Positions 1-7,684 of a stretch of 64,000 nucleotides of DNA are shown here, piece by piece. The position numbers and the translations under genes were made by a program. A model generated the notes under the pieces. It saw only the letters and a program-made list of their open reading frames with translations. It made no database searches and had not been told where the DNA came from. This DNA is from Leifsonia sp. ZF2019 (GTDB lineage: Bacteria > Actinomycetota > Actinomycetes > Actinomycetales > Microbacteriaceae), in contig NZ_CP065037.1 of the NCBI RefSeq assembly GCF_019924635.1, positions 868,001 through 932,000 of the forward strand. Reading direction: 5' to 3'. Within the stretch, counting starts at the first letter, position 1, and every line of letters starts with the position of its first letter.

Positions 1-156
1 CATCGGCTGACATCCGCGCCGGCTGCCGATCGCATTGTTCTTCTAGAACAGGGACGCGTCGTAGCGATCGGTACTCATCAAGAGCTCATCGCCGGTAACA
101 GTGCATATAGGCAGATGTACGATACGCAGTCAGCGGCGTTTGGATTCGAGCAATGA
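1..156 (+). CDS. ABC exporter ATP-binding domain, C-terminal end only
   Basis: The frame is open from the first base and reads 51 residues to TGA. It begins HRLTSAPAADRIVLLEQGR, which matches the H-loop and following strand of an ABC ATPase, and continues with the GTHQEL segment seen near the end of fused exporter half-transporters. It ends in AFGFEQ. The stop overlaps the start of the next gene by ATGA, so the two are probably translationally coupled. The membrane part and any N-terminal peptidase lie outside the window, so it cannot be told whether this is a glycan exporter or a peptide exporter. Codons here are less GC-rich than in most of the window. Confidence 0.85.
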   Translation, partial: HRLTSAPAADRIVLLEQGRVVAIGTHQELIAGNSAYRQMYDTQSAAFGFEQ

Positions 157-1760
157 GCCGCCCCTCACACTCGCCCGCGCCGGCCCGCGTCTTGTGGCAG
201 TTCGCGATCTTCGCCGCGATCTTCGAGCTCGCGGTTTTCGTGACCTTCGCGCTCCTCGAGTCGGCTGGAATCGCACTGGTGGCGGTGGTCGTCAGCATCC
301 CGTTGGCCATGCGGTTTGCCGACACACTCGATGTCAGGCTTGGGCAGCTGCTCGCGTCGACGCCGGACGATCTCGAAGCGCCGCTGCCTCGCAGCGAGTT
401 GCGGGCGTGCGTGGCCTATCCGTTGATCGACCGACCTGATTCAGCGCCCGCGGACTTCTTCACCTCGATCGTCGACAACATCAAGTCCAACCCGCACCCG
501 CTGGTCCAGCACGTGGTCGTTTTCGACCTAGTCGATTCGAACACCGAGTTGGATCAAGCCGACATCGATCGTCTCGTCGCGATCGAGGCGGCGTTCGAGA
601 GCCACTGCCGAACCGAAGATCCGAACGCCGCGCTTCTAGTCCGAGCTCGTAAGTGGTCTGTTGGGGAAGGGCGCTGGATCGGTCCAGAACGCAAGCGGGG
701 CAAGCTGGATCAGCTGATCGCCGAATTGGCCGATGGCAGGAGCCACGGCGAATACCTCTTGCGATCAGGAACGATTGAGCCTGCCGCAGTGATTGTCACC
801 GTCGATGATGGGGCACGATTGCACCCGGGCGCTGTGGCGGAGATGGCCGACTTCCTGTTGCATCCCAGCAATAAGCCAGTCGTAGTCGATGGCGTAGTGG
901 AGGCCGGGTTTGGGGCCGTTCAACCCGGGATGACTCAGAATGCGCGCCAGCTGGCGAAACCAAAGGCGGATGGCCGCTTTGCTCGATATGGAGTCGGTAC
1001 TTTTGTCGGGCAGGGTGCGTTCAACGTTGACGCTTATGTCCAGACGCTGCGACACTCCATCCCGTCTGCGTCAGTCTTGAGTCACGACAAACTCGAGGGA
1101 TACCACCTGCGCGCTGCTCGGTACCCGCGAGTTCTCATTCTCGACGCTCCTTCTCCTGGTCCGCGGGGGGTCGCGGTTCGAAACGAGCGGTGGGTGCGAG
1201 GGGACATCCAACTGCTGCCCTGGGCCGTTGGTTCCACGAGTAGGTCACGGACGCGGCTTCCACCCCTCTTCCGGTGGTGGTTGTGGAAGGACATCATCAA
1301 GACGTTCGAGCCGCTCAGTTCAGTTCTTCTTATGGTGATTGTCGTCACAACGCCGACAGCCTTCGCGGTTCAGGTCGCGGCCGCGGCCGTGGCCATGATC
1401 TCCTACAGGTCCGAAGTATTGCTCTTGCTGCTGCGCCCACGGTCGGGGGGCATCCGGAGCACAATTGCATCTGCCGCTGTGAAGTGGAGTGAAGCCCTTC
1501 TGCGGGCCGCAGAGAACATCGGAGCTTTGGTGACAGCCACAGTTCGGATGGCAACGAAGCGTCGACTCCTCGAATGGCGGCCGTCTGTTGTTACGGCTCG
1601 GGTGCCGATAAGGATTCTGTTTGCGCAGGCATTCGCTCTAGTCGCGGCAGTGACACTTTCCGTCGCCGAGTTTGGTCGCGGGAACGTCGTTGGCGGCATT
1701 GCGTTCGCGTGGTGGGCTTGCGTCGCTCTTGCCGGCGGTATCCGCACAACAAGTCGTTAG
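153..1760 (+). CDS. Short stand-alone GT84-like membrane glycosyltransferase
   Basis: This 535-residue protein matches the glycosyltransferase core of cyclic beta-1,2-glucan synthases (NdvB, GT84): ERKRGKL at about 179-185, VTVDDGARL at 215-223, GQGAFNVDAY at 286-295, LSHDKLEG at 309-316 and RNERWVRGDIQLLPW at 343-357. Hydrophobic segments lie near residues 13-52, 385-427 and 487-528, so it is membrane-embedded. NdvB proteins are several times longer and carry a phosphorylase domain that is absent here. The usual DAD metal motif reads DDG, so the second Asp is lost and activity on the usual donor is uncertain. It is coupled to the upstream exporter, like the NdvA/NdvB pair. It could make or modify an exported glucan, or glycosylate another exported product. 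Its A/T-ending codons are more frequent than in neighbours to the right. Confidence 0.6.
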   Translation: MSRPSHSPAPARVLWQFAIFAAIFELAVFVTFALLESAGIALVAVVVSIPLAMRFADTLDVRLGQLLASTPDDLEAPLPRSELRACVAYPLIDRPDSAPADFFTSIVDNIKSNPHPLVQHVVVFDLVDSNTELDQADIDRLVAIEAAFESHCRTEDPNAALLVRARKWSVGEGRWIGPERKRGKLDQLIAELADGRSHGEYLLRSGTIEPAAVIVTVDDGARLHPGAVAEMADFLLHPSNKPVVVDGVVEAGFGAVQPGMTQNARQLAKPKADGRFARYGVGTFVGQGAFNVDAYVQTLRHSIPSASVLSHDKLEGYHLRAARYPRVLILDAPSPGPRGVAVRNERWVRGDIQLLPWAVGSTSRSRTRLPPLFRWWLWKDIIKTFEPLSSVLLMVIVVTTPTAFAVQVAAAAVAMISYRSEVLLLLLRPRSGGIRSTIASAAVKWSEALLRAAENIGALVTATVRMATKRRLLEWRPSVVTARVPIRILFAQAFALVAAVTLSVAEFGRGNVVGGIAFAWWACVALAGGIRTTSR

Positions 1761-2156
1761 AACACTTGTGAGGGCCAGAGTGCGTGGTCATGGGAAGACC
1801 CACGGATCGGTGGCCACCCCCTACATGGAACTCGACCGCCGAGGCGCCGAGCTCCTCTTCCATGTTCTCACCGATACGTTCCTCACGCCCCCCTTGGGTC
1901 TCGACGGTTCGAGAATCGTTCCGCGCGACACGCCGACCTGTTCGACACGTCACTCCGAGGTGGCCGGAAAGCGCCTAGACGAGATTGCTGAGCCGGTTAT
2001 GAAAACTCCACTCGCAAGTGGGTGATAACCCGTCCGGAAACGGCACCTGACCTGCGACAACGACACGACAGCGTGAGACAACTGTCGCCGGAGCTGAGAC
2101 CTATCGATGTCGGTGGTGGGCCCTACGATGGGGGTTGAGGCGAAAAAGTTGGAAAA
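1761..2156 (+). other. Intergenic stretch without recognisable gene
   Basis: About 400 bases between the GT84-like gene and the peptide promoter. Short open frames exist on both strands but none has a convincing ribosome binding site, codon bias or recognisable motif. Base composition is clearly poorer in G+C than the core genes to the right. It may hold decayed coding sequence or a long regulatory region; nothing more can be supported. Confidence 0.5.
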
Positions 2157-2189
2157 CACTACATGTAGTGGAATGACAATCGTGTCATT
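2157..2189 (+). promoter_or_regulatory. Two operator-like palindromes upstream of peptide gene
   Basis: CACTACATGTAGTG at 2157-2170 is a perfect 14-bp palindrome. It is followed at 2172-2189 by AATGACA-atcg-TGTCATT, a 7-bp inverted repeat. The second overlaps the proposed -35 box, as expected for a repressor or activator site. The binding protein is not identifiable within the window. Confidence 0.55.
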
Positions 2190-2202
2190 AGGGTTATATA
2201 GT
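2174..2202 (+). promoter_or_regulatory. Promoter of the 27-residue peptide gene
   Basis: TGACAA (2174-2179) and TATAGT (2197-2202) are separated by 17 bp, a good sigma-70-type match in an otherwise GC-rich genome. Transcription would start near 2209, about 45 nt before the ATG. The -35 box overlaps an inverted repeat, which suggests regulation. Confidence 0.6.
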
Positions 2203-2209
2203 GGGTGAA

Positions 2210-2226
2210 CACCGCGCGAAGCGGTG
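2210..2226 (+). promoter_or_regulatory. 5' UTR hairpin of the peptide mRNA
   Basis: CACCGC-gcgaa-GCGGTG forms a 6-bp stem with a 5-nt loop right at the predicted 5' end of the transcript. It could stabilise the mRNA; no function can be shown. Confidence 0.4.
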
Positions 2227-2253
2227 AAAAACGAGACTTCAGGGGAGGCCATC

Positions 2254-2337
2254 ATGGACTACGAAAACGACAGCGTCGGCGGCTACGCGGTTCCCGTCGA
2301 CCCGATGGACCTGCTGCAGTGCGACAGCTGCCAGTAG
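2254..2337 (+). CDS. Candidate RiPP or signalling peptide precursor, 27 residues
   Basis: A 27-codon gene with a strong Shine-Dalgarno (AGGGGAGG, 2241-2248) 5 nt before ATG. Nearly all codons end in G or C, so the frame looks truly translated although the flanking DNA is AT-richer. The first half is acidic (MDYEND) and ends in a double glycine at residues 9-10. The rest is Y11 to Q27 and ends PMDLLQCDSCQ, with Cys23 and Cys26 as a CxxC. It has its own promoter with palindromes and is followed by a strong terminator, so it is made as a single short mRNA. An ABC exporter and a glycosyltransferase lie upstream. A leader cut at GG with a 17-residue modified core is the main hypothesis; an unmodified metal-binding or regulatory microprotein is the alternative. 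No family is recognised. Confidence 0.6.
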   Translation: MDYENDSVGGYAVPVDPMDLLQCDSCQ

Positions 2338-2356
2338 GCGCCGACCACACGTAAGA

Positions 2357-2390
2357 GGGAGCCCCGGCCTGATGCCGGGGCTCCCTTTTT
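2357..2390 (+). terminator. Intrinsic terminator after the peptide gene
   Basis: GGGAGCCCCGGC and GCCGGGGCTCCC form a perfect 12-bp stem with a 5-nt loop (CTGAT), followed by five T. It is one of the clearest rho-independent terminators in the window and lies 19 bp after the peptide stop. Confidence 0.9.
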
Positions 2391-2401
2391 GTCTGTCACC
2401 G

Positions 2402-2414
2402 TAGAATCGACGGG
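2402..2414 (+). promoter_or_regulatory. -10 box placing a leaderless start
   Basis: TAGAAT at 2402-2407 is followed by 6 nt and then the GTG at 2414. This places the transcription start on the start codon. There is no Shine-Dalgarno, which fits a leaderless mRNA for the dehydratase-murB operon. Confidence 0.6.
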
Positions 2415-2863
2415 TGCCAGTGAATCCAGCTCTCCAGGGCCGTGCGTTCCCCCCGACCGCCCCCTATCTCGTGGGGCGTGAGAAGGTGCGCGAGTTCGCA
2501 CGCGCCGTGTTCGCGACCGACCCCGCCTCCTTCGACCTCGATGCCGCGCGGGCCGCCGGTCACGACGACCTCGTCGCGCCGCCGACGTTCTCGATCGTCG
2601 TCCAGCAGCTGTCGCTCGATCAGCTGCTCGCCGACCCGGAGGCCGACATCGACTTCAGCCGGGTCGTCCACGGGGACCAGCGGTTCACGTTCTCGCGCCC
2701 CGTGGTCGCCGGCGACGAGCTGACCGGCACGCTCACGGTCACGGCCGTGAAATCGCTCGGCGCACACTCCATGGTCACCGCGGAGACGGTCATCAACGAC
2801 GCGGCGGGCGAGCATGTCGTCACCTCCATCTCCACACTGGTCGTTCGAGGGGACGAGTCATGA
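2414..2863 (+). CDS. MaoC-like dehydratase N-terminal family protein (UPF0336/HadA-like)
   Basis: A 149-residue hotdog-fold protein of the UPF0336 group, the partner subunit of an (R)-hydroxyacyl thioester dehydratase. In mycobacteria the homologue is HadA of fatty-acid elongation. The start is GTG (VPVNPALQG), leaderless behind a TAGAAT box. The frame carries typical segments such as APPTFSIVV and HGDQRFTFSRPV. It lacks the catalytic Asp/His motif, which the next gene supplies, so the two probably form a heterodimer. The stop overlaps the next ATG by 4 bases. The order dehydratase pair then murB near tRNA-Trp/secE is typical of Actinobacteria. In a lineage without mycolic acids the true substrate is unknown. 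Confidence 0.85.
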   Translation: MPVNPALQGRAFPPTAPYLVGREKVREFARAVFATDPASFDLDAARAAGHDDLVAPPTFSIVVQQLSLDQLLADPEADIDFSRVVHGDQRFTFSRPVVAGDELTGTLTVTAVKSLGAHSMVTAETVINDAAGEHVVTSISTLVVRGDES

Positions 2864-3300
2864 CCGCGCACACCTCCACCGCACCCGACTTCGCGTCCCT
2901 CTCCGTCGGCGACGTGGTCGCCGAGCGCGACTACGAGCTCAGCCGCGACTCCCTGGTCCGCTACGCAGGCGCGTCCGGCGACTTCAACTCCATCCATTAC
3001 CGCGACGACATCGCCGCCTCGGTCGGACTCCCGGGCGTGATCGCGCACGGGATGCTCACCATGGGCCTCGCGGTGCAGCCGGTCGTCGACTGGGCCGGCG
3101 ACCCGGCCCGCGTGGCCGACTACCAGGTGCGCTTCACGCGCCCGATCGTCGTCGACCCGGTCTCGGGCGCCACCGTCTCCGTCACCGCGAAGATCGGCCA
3201 GCTCGACGCGGAGGCGCAGACCGCCCGCGTCGACCTGACCACGACGTTCAACGGGGAGACCGTGCTCGGCAAGGCACAGGTGCGGGTCTCGCTGGCATGA
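2860..3300 (+). CDS. MaoC-type (R)-enoyl-CoA hydratase/dehydratase (HadB-like)
   Basis: A 146-residue hotdog-fold enzyme with the hydratase motif ASGDFNSIHYRDD, giving the catalytic Asp41 and His46, then the LPGVIAHGMLTMG segment. It should hydrate or dehydrate an acyl thioester together with the preceding subunit. ATG overlaps the upstream stop (ATGA) and its own stop overlaps murB in the same way, so all three are translated as a coupled unit. The link with murB is positional only; no shared pathway is implied. Confidence 0.88.
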   Translation: MTAHTSTAPDFASLSVGDVVAERDYELSRDSLVRYAGASGDFNSIHYRDDIAASVGLPGVIAHGMLTMGLAVQPVVDWAGDPARVADYQVRFTRPIVVDPVSGATVSVTAKIGQLDAEAQTARVDLTTTFNGETVLGKAQVRVSLA

Positions 3301-4454
3301 CCGATCCCCAGCCGACCGCACCGTCGGCCTTGGCGCTCTCGGAGCTGACCACGATGCGGGTCGGCGGTGCGCCGTCGCGCCTGCTCGCACCGGGCGACCG
3401 CGATGCGCTCGTAGCCGCCGCGCTCGACACCTGGGTGAGCGGTGACGACTGGCTGCTCCTCGGCGGCGGGTCCAACACGATCGCGAGCGACGACGGGTTC
3501 GACGGCACCGTCCTCCGTATCGTCACGCGCGGTGTGGAGCGCCTTCCCGCCCCGGACGGACTGGTGCGGCTGCGAGTGCAGGCGGGGGAGCCGTGGGACG
3601 ACCTGGTGGCGCTCACCGTCCGCAACGGCTGGTCCGGAATCGAGGCACTCTCGGGCATCCCCGGTTCGACCGGCGCGGCGCCGGTGCAGAACATCGGCGC
3701 GTACGGTCAGGAGATCGAGTCCGCGCTCCTCGGCGTCGAGTTCCTGGACTACGAATCCGGCGAAGTGCGAACCCTCACGAAACCGGAGCTCGGCCTCGGT
3801 TATCGCATGTCGGTGCTCAAGGGGGGCCTCCAGGGGGTCGTCCTCTCCGTGGATCTCCAGCTGATCGACGGCACCGTCCCCGGCGGTGTCGGAGCCCCGC
3901 AGAGCGCGCCGGTCGCGTACGCCCAGCTCGCCGACGCCCTCGGCGTCCCGCTCGGCTCCCGCGTCCCGATCGCGGAGCTGCGTCGCGCAGTGCTCTCCCT
4001 CCGCTCGTCGAAGGGCATGGTCCTCGATCCGGCCGACCCGGATTCGGTCAGCGCGGGCAGCTTCTTCACCAACCCCATCGTGTCGGAGAGCTTCGCGCGG
4101 TCGCTGCCGGCGTCGGCGCCGCGCTGGCCGGTGACCCCGCCGGAGCCGGATGCGGTCATCGGGCTCCGACCCGGCGGCGTGCATCCTCTCGACATCCCGC
4201 CGCTGGCCGACGGCCCGTACGACGTGAAGCTCTCCGCCGCGTGGCTCATCGAGAACGCCGGCATCCGCCGCGGCTTCGCCCTGCCGGGCTCCGGCGCTGC
4301 CATCTCCTCGAAGCACACGCTCGCGATCGTCAACCGCGGTGGAGGAACGGCCCGGGACGTCGTCCAGCTCGCGTCGTTCATCCAGGCCCGGGTGCAGTCC
4401 GACTTCGGCGTCCTGCTCCGGCCGGAGCCGATCCTCGTCGGGCTCGTGCTGTAA
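3297..4454 (+). CDS. murB: UDP-N-acetylenolpyruvoylglucosamine reductase
   Basis: The cytoplasmic FAD enzyme that reduces UDP-GlcNAc-enolpyruvate to UDP-N-acetylmuramate in peptidoglycan synthesis. The 385-residue product has the FAD-binding GGGSN (56-60), SGIPGSTGAAPVQNIGAYGQE around 119-139, YRMS with the active-site Arg170, SAGSFFTNP with the proton-donor Ser255, and the C-terminal LRPEP with Glu377. Length and the long third domain are those of the type I enzyme. The start ATG at 3297 overlaps the dehydratase stop and begins MTDPQPTAPS. The open frame extends further upstream, but that part lies over the dehydratase gene. Confidence 0.96.
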   Translation: MTDPQPTAPSALALSELTTMRVGGAPSRLLAPGDRDALVAAALDTWVSGDDWLLLGGGSNTIASDDGFDGTVLRIVTRGVERLPAPDGLVRLRVQAGEPWDDLVALTVRNGWSGIEALSGIPGSTGAAPVQNIGAYGQEIESALLGVEFLDYESGEVRTLTKPELGLGYRMSVLKGGLQGVVLSVDLQLIDGTVPGGVGAPQSAPVAYAQLADALGVPLGSRVPIAELRRAVLSLRSSKGMVLDPADPDSVSAGSFFTNPIVSESFARSLPASAPRWPVTPPEPDAVIGLRPGGVHPLDIPPLADGPYDVKLSAAWLIENAGIRRGFALPGSGAAISSKHTLAIVNRGGGTARDVVQLASFIQARVQSDFGVLLRPEPILVGLVL

Positions 4455-4553
4455 GCGCTCCCATGGCACTCTCTGAGAGTTCTCACACGCAGACTTCGTA
4501 GGCTCTTCGTCGTACGGCGCACCCGCAGAGCCGTCGATCGAAGGGGCACGACC

Positions 4554-5261
4554 ATGGGATTCCTCGACCGCCTTCTCGGACGTGAAGAGCCGCGCCCTCT
4601 GCCGCCGCAGACGCCCGCCGCGCAGACGGCGTCGGAAACCGCGCCGCAGGCCGCCCGCAGCGAGGACGAGATCGCCGTCGAGCGTTACCGTTATCTGCTG
4701 CGCACCGCCCCGCCGGAGACGATCGAACAGGTGCACGAGGAGGCGTTCACGAAGCTCACGTCGGAGCAGCGCCGACTGTTGTTCCAGCAGCTGAGCGAGA
4801 ACGCGCCGGCCGGCGAGCAGCCGCGCGGCGACGACCCGCGCTCGCTCGCTCAGGCCGCCACGCGCTCGGAGCTGCGTCAGCCCGGCACCCTCGAACGATC
4901 GCTCGGCGGTCGCGCCGGTGGCGGAATGGGCCTCGGCGGGATGTTCGCCACCTCCCTCCTCGGAAGCGTCGCCGGCTACGTCATCGGATCGGCTCTGGTC
5001 AGCGCTTTCCTTCCGTCGCCCCTCGACAGCCAGGCGGGCGCGGACGGCTCCGGTGCCGAACCGTCCGGTGCCGATCCGTCCGGCGACGGCGGCCCGGGAT
5101 CGACCGAGACTGCCGGAGCCGAGACGTCGAGTGCCGACGCCGGCGGCGACGCCGGTGGCTGGGGCGACGGCGGCGGCTGGGGCGATAGCGGAGGCGGCTG
5201 GGGAGACTTCGGCGGGGGAGACTTCGGCGGAGGCGACTTCGGCGGAGGCGACTTCATCTAG
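4554..5261 (+). CDS. Single-pass membrane protein with Gly/Asp-Phe-rich tail, unknown function
   Basis: A 235-residue protein of unknown role. The N-terminus (MGFLDRLLGR) and a helical region at about 45-110 (RYRYLLRTAPPETIEQV, FTKLTSEQRRLLFQQL) are soluble and charged. One hydrophobic glycine-zipper-like segment follows near 120-148 (GGMFATSLLGSVAGYVIGSAL), then a low-complexity acidic Ser/Gly region and a tail of GGWGD and GGGDF repeats. The DNA for the tail contains tandem 15-bp units. AAGGGG lies 7-8 nt before ATG. A similar architecture recurs in actinobacterial proteins without assigned function, so none is assigned here. Confidence 0.75.
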   Translation: MGFLDRLLGREEPRPLPPQTPAAQTASETAPQAARSEDEIAVERYRYLLRTAPPETIEQVHEEAFTKLTSEQRRLLFQQLSENAPAGEQPRGDDPRSLAQAATRSELRQPGTLERSLGGRAGGGMGLGGMFATSLLGSVAGYVIGSALVSAFLPSPLDSQAGADGSGAEPSGADPSGDGGPGSTETAGAETSSADAGGDAGGWGDGGGWGDSGGGWGDFGGGDFGGGDFGGGDFI

Positions 5262-5319
5262 CGCGCCAGCGCCGAGGCCACTCCTGCGATCCGGTCGCCG
5301 GATTCGACTCTGCGCGTCC

Positions 5320-7416
5320 TCACCCACGGAGCGCGGCGGCGAACGGCAGGACGGCGGAGGCCCCGGCCTCGAGGAGCGCACGGCCGGCGACCGTGATCGT
5401 CCACCGGCTGTCGACCAGGTCGTCGACCAGGAGGACGGGCCGCCCGGCCGGGATGTCGAGCCCGTCTGCGCCGAAGCGGTCCCACACGGCGGCGAGGCGG
5501 AATGCGCTGTTCCCGCCGGGATCGCCGGTCGGTCCTCCGCCGTGGAGCGTCAGCGAGCCGAGGAAGGGGAGCCGGCCGGCGTCCGCGAAGCCGCGGGCGA
5601 GTGACTCGACGAACCGCGGCCGGCGGCGGGAGGGCATGGCGACGACGGTGACCGGTCGTTCCTCCCATCCCCAGTCGGCGAGGACGCGGATGCAGGCGCC
5701 GAGCAGCTCGGGCGGGCACACCGCATCCGGTGCCTGAGGTGCCAGCACGTCACGCAACCTGTTGCCCCATCCAAGGTCCGTGAGCCGGGCGAGCGCGCGA
5801 CCGGGTGCGAGCTGCTCGGCGGGCGCGATCCGGCCTCGCATCGCGACCCCCAACCGATCCGCGCCGGTCGGCCAGAGCTTGCGCGGTTCGATCTCCACGC
5901 CGACGCGGTCCAGCATCGCGGAGACCGTGCCGGACGCGTCAGCGGCGATGGCGTCCGGGTACCAGGCTCCCGCACAGTTGTCACAGCGGCCGCAGGGAGC
6001 AGCGGCAGGGTCGTCCAGTGCCTCCTGCAGGAACTGCATGCGGCAGGCAGCGGTCCGCTCGTACTCGAGCATCGCCTGCTGCTCCGATTCACGGGCGGCG
6101 GCGATGCGCTCGTACCGCTCCCGGTCGTACACCCACGGACGCCCGGTGGAAACCCATCCTCCGGACACGCGCCGTACGGCCCCGTCAACGTCGAGGACCT
6201 TCAACAGGAGCTCCAGCGTCGACGCCTTGAGGTCGACGCGGCTCTCGAGCGCCCGCGTCGACTGCGCCTCGTGCGACAGTGCGTCGAGCACGGCCGCCGC
6301 CTTCTCCTCCGATGGCATCGAGGCGGTGGCGAAGTACTGCCAGATGGCGCGATCCTCAGGGCCGGGGAGCAGCAGCACGTCCGCGTTGTCCGTCGCCCGG
6401 CCCGCGCGGCCCACCTGCTGGTAGTAGGCGACGGGAGAGGACGGCGCGCCCAGATGGACGACGAAACCGAGATCGGGCTTGTCGAAGCCCATGCCGAGAG
6501 CGCTCGTGGCCACGAGCACCTTCACCTCGTTACGCTTCAGCCGGCCTTCGAGGTCCTCTCGCTCCGCCGTATCCGTCTGCCCGGTATACGCGTACGCCTC
6601 GAAGCCGGCCGTGCGGAGCACCCGTGCGGTGTCCTCCGCCGCCGCGATGGTCAGTGTGTAGACGATCCCGCTGCCGGGCAGGCCCCCCAGATTGCTCGCA
6701 AGCCACGCCAGCCGGGCGGTCGCGTCCTCCAGGGTCAGGACCCCGAGCCGAAGCGAACGTCGTGCGAGCGGCCCGCGGATGGTCAGCACCTCCGCCTGGT
6801 CGTCGCCCGCTCCCATCTGCTCGACGACATCGGCGACCACCCGTTCGTTCGCGGTGGCGGTCGTGGCGAGGACGGGCACACCGTTCGGTAGCGCCACGAT
6901 CAGCTCCCGGAGGCGCCGGTAGTCGGGGCGGAAGTCATGGCCCCAATCCGAGATGCAATGCGCCTCGTCGACGACCAGGAGCCCGCTGCGCGCGATCAGG
7001 TCGGGGAGATGCTGGTCGCGGAAATCCGGATTGTTGAGCCGCTCCGGCGAGACGAGCAGCACGTCCACGGAGTCCTCGCGGAGCCGTGCGGCCACGTCGT
7101 CCCACTCGTGCCGATTCGCGGAGTTGATGGTCACCGCGCGCACCCCGGCCCGCTCGGCGGCGGCCACCTGGTCGCGCATGAGCGCGAGCAGCGGGGACAC
7201 CAGGATCGTGGGGCCCGCGCCACGCTGCCGCAGGAGCATCGTGGCCACGAAGTACACCGCGGATTTGCCCCAGCCCGTGCGCTGCACGACGAGCGCCCGT
7301 CGCCGCTCGTCGACGAGGGCGGCGATCGCCTCGTACTGTCCCGAATGGAAGTCCGCGTCGTCGCGACCGACGAGGGCTCGGAGGCTGGCGACGGCGAGGT
7401 CTCTGGTGGTGCTCAT
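5320..7416 (-). CDS. recQ: RecQ-family ATP-dependent DNA helicase with C-terminal phosphoribosyltransferase segment
   Basis: A 698-residue helicase. Motif I reads GWGKS (48-52) where RecQ usually has GGGKS. Motif II is DEAH (150-153) within VVDEAHCISDWGHDFRPDYR, and motif VI is QQVGRAGR. A RecQ-type zinc cluster (Cys in CRMQF, then CGRCDNC) follows. It should unwind DNA with 3'-5' polarity in repair or recombination. The last 45 residues carry VLLVDDLVDSRWT, the PRPP-binding signature of type I phosphoribosyltransferases, so the C-terminus is a ComF-like PRTase domain in place of HRDC. The same fusion occurs in other actinobacterial RecQ proteins. ATG at 7416 is followed by MSTTRDLAVASLRAL. 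It converges with the Gly-rich membrane gene. Confidence 0.9.
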   Translation of the reverse strand: MSTTRDLAVASLRALVGRDDADFHSGQYEAIAALVDERRRALVVQRTGWGKSAVYFVATMLLRQRGAGPTILVSPLLALMRDQVAAAERAGVRAVTINSANRHEWDDVAARLREDSVDVLLVSPERLNNPDFRDQHLPDLIARSGLLVVDEAHCISDWGHDFRPDYRRLRELIVALPNGVPVLATTATANERVVADVVEQMGAGDDQAEVLTIRGPLARRSLRLGVLTLEDATARLAWLASNLGGLPGSGIVYTLTIAAAEDTARVLRTAGFEAYAYTGQTDTAEREDLEGRLKRNEVKVLVATSALGMGFDKPDLGFVVHLGAPSSPVAYYQQVGRAGRATDNADVLLLPGPEDRAIWQYFATASMPSEEKAAAVLDALSHEAQSTRALESRVDLKASTLELLLKVLDVDGAVRRVSGGWVSTGRPWVYDRERYERIAAARESEQQAMLEYERTAACRMQFLQEALDDPAAAPCGRCDNCAGAWYPDAIAADASGTVSAMLDRVGVEIEPRKLWPTGADRLGVAMRGRIAPAEQLAPGRALARLTDLGWGNRLRDVLAPQAPDAVCPPELLGACIRVLADWGWEERPVTVVAMPSRRRPRFVESLARGFADAGRLPFLGSLTLHGGGPTGDPGGNSAFRLAAVWDRFGADGLDIPAGRPVLLVDDLVDSRWTITVAGRALLEAGASAVLPFAAALRG

Positions 7417-7684
7417 GCAGCCATCGTTCCAGAGGCGGCCGACGGCCGGACGGCGGGCGCGTGGATCCGTGGAGAAGGCGAGCGGACCTCCGTCTGTGCA
7501 GAACGATGCGCCGGACGCGCCCGCGGCGCAGCGTCCACGGGCTCAGCCGTCCGTGCGGATCCAGCGGCAGACGATCAGTCCCGCGATCTCGACGTCCACT
7601 TCGCGCAACGCCTCGAACGAGCTGCACGTCGTACGGAGACCCCGGACGGAGACCGCCCGCCGGGGAGGTGTCAGCCCCGCCCCG
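7417..7684. other. Intergenic region, no gene seen
   Basis: A 268-bp gap upstream of recQ. The minus strand holds a short open frame ending CRWIRTDG, but it has no ATG, GTG or TTG start in frame. The stretch is GC-rich and may hold the recQ promoter and the end of the upstream transcript. Confidence 0.4.

Noticed and set aside
1950..2255. 101-codon minus-strand frame before the peptide gene
   Set aside because: No ribosome binding site and no codon bias, and it overlaps the promoter and operator of the peptide gene.
5160..5261. Possible CRISPR-like or intergenic tandem repeat
   Set aside because: The repeats are in frame and encode GGGDF units of a protein; there are no spacers.
3120..5381. 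753-codon antisense open frame over murB
   Set aside because: It covers well-supported genes on the other strand and has a low-complexity Arg/Ala composition.
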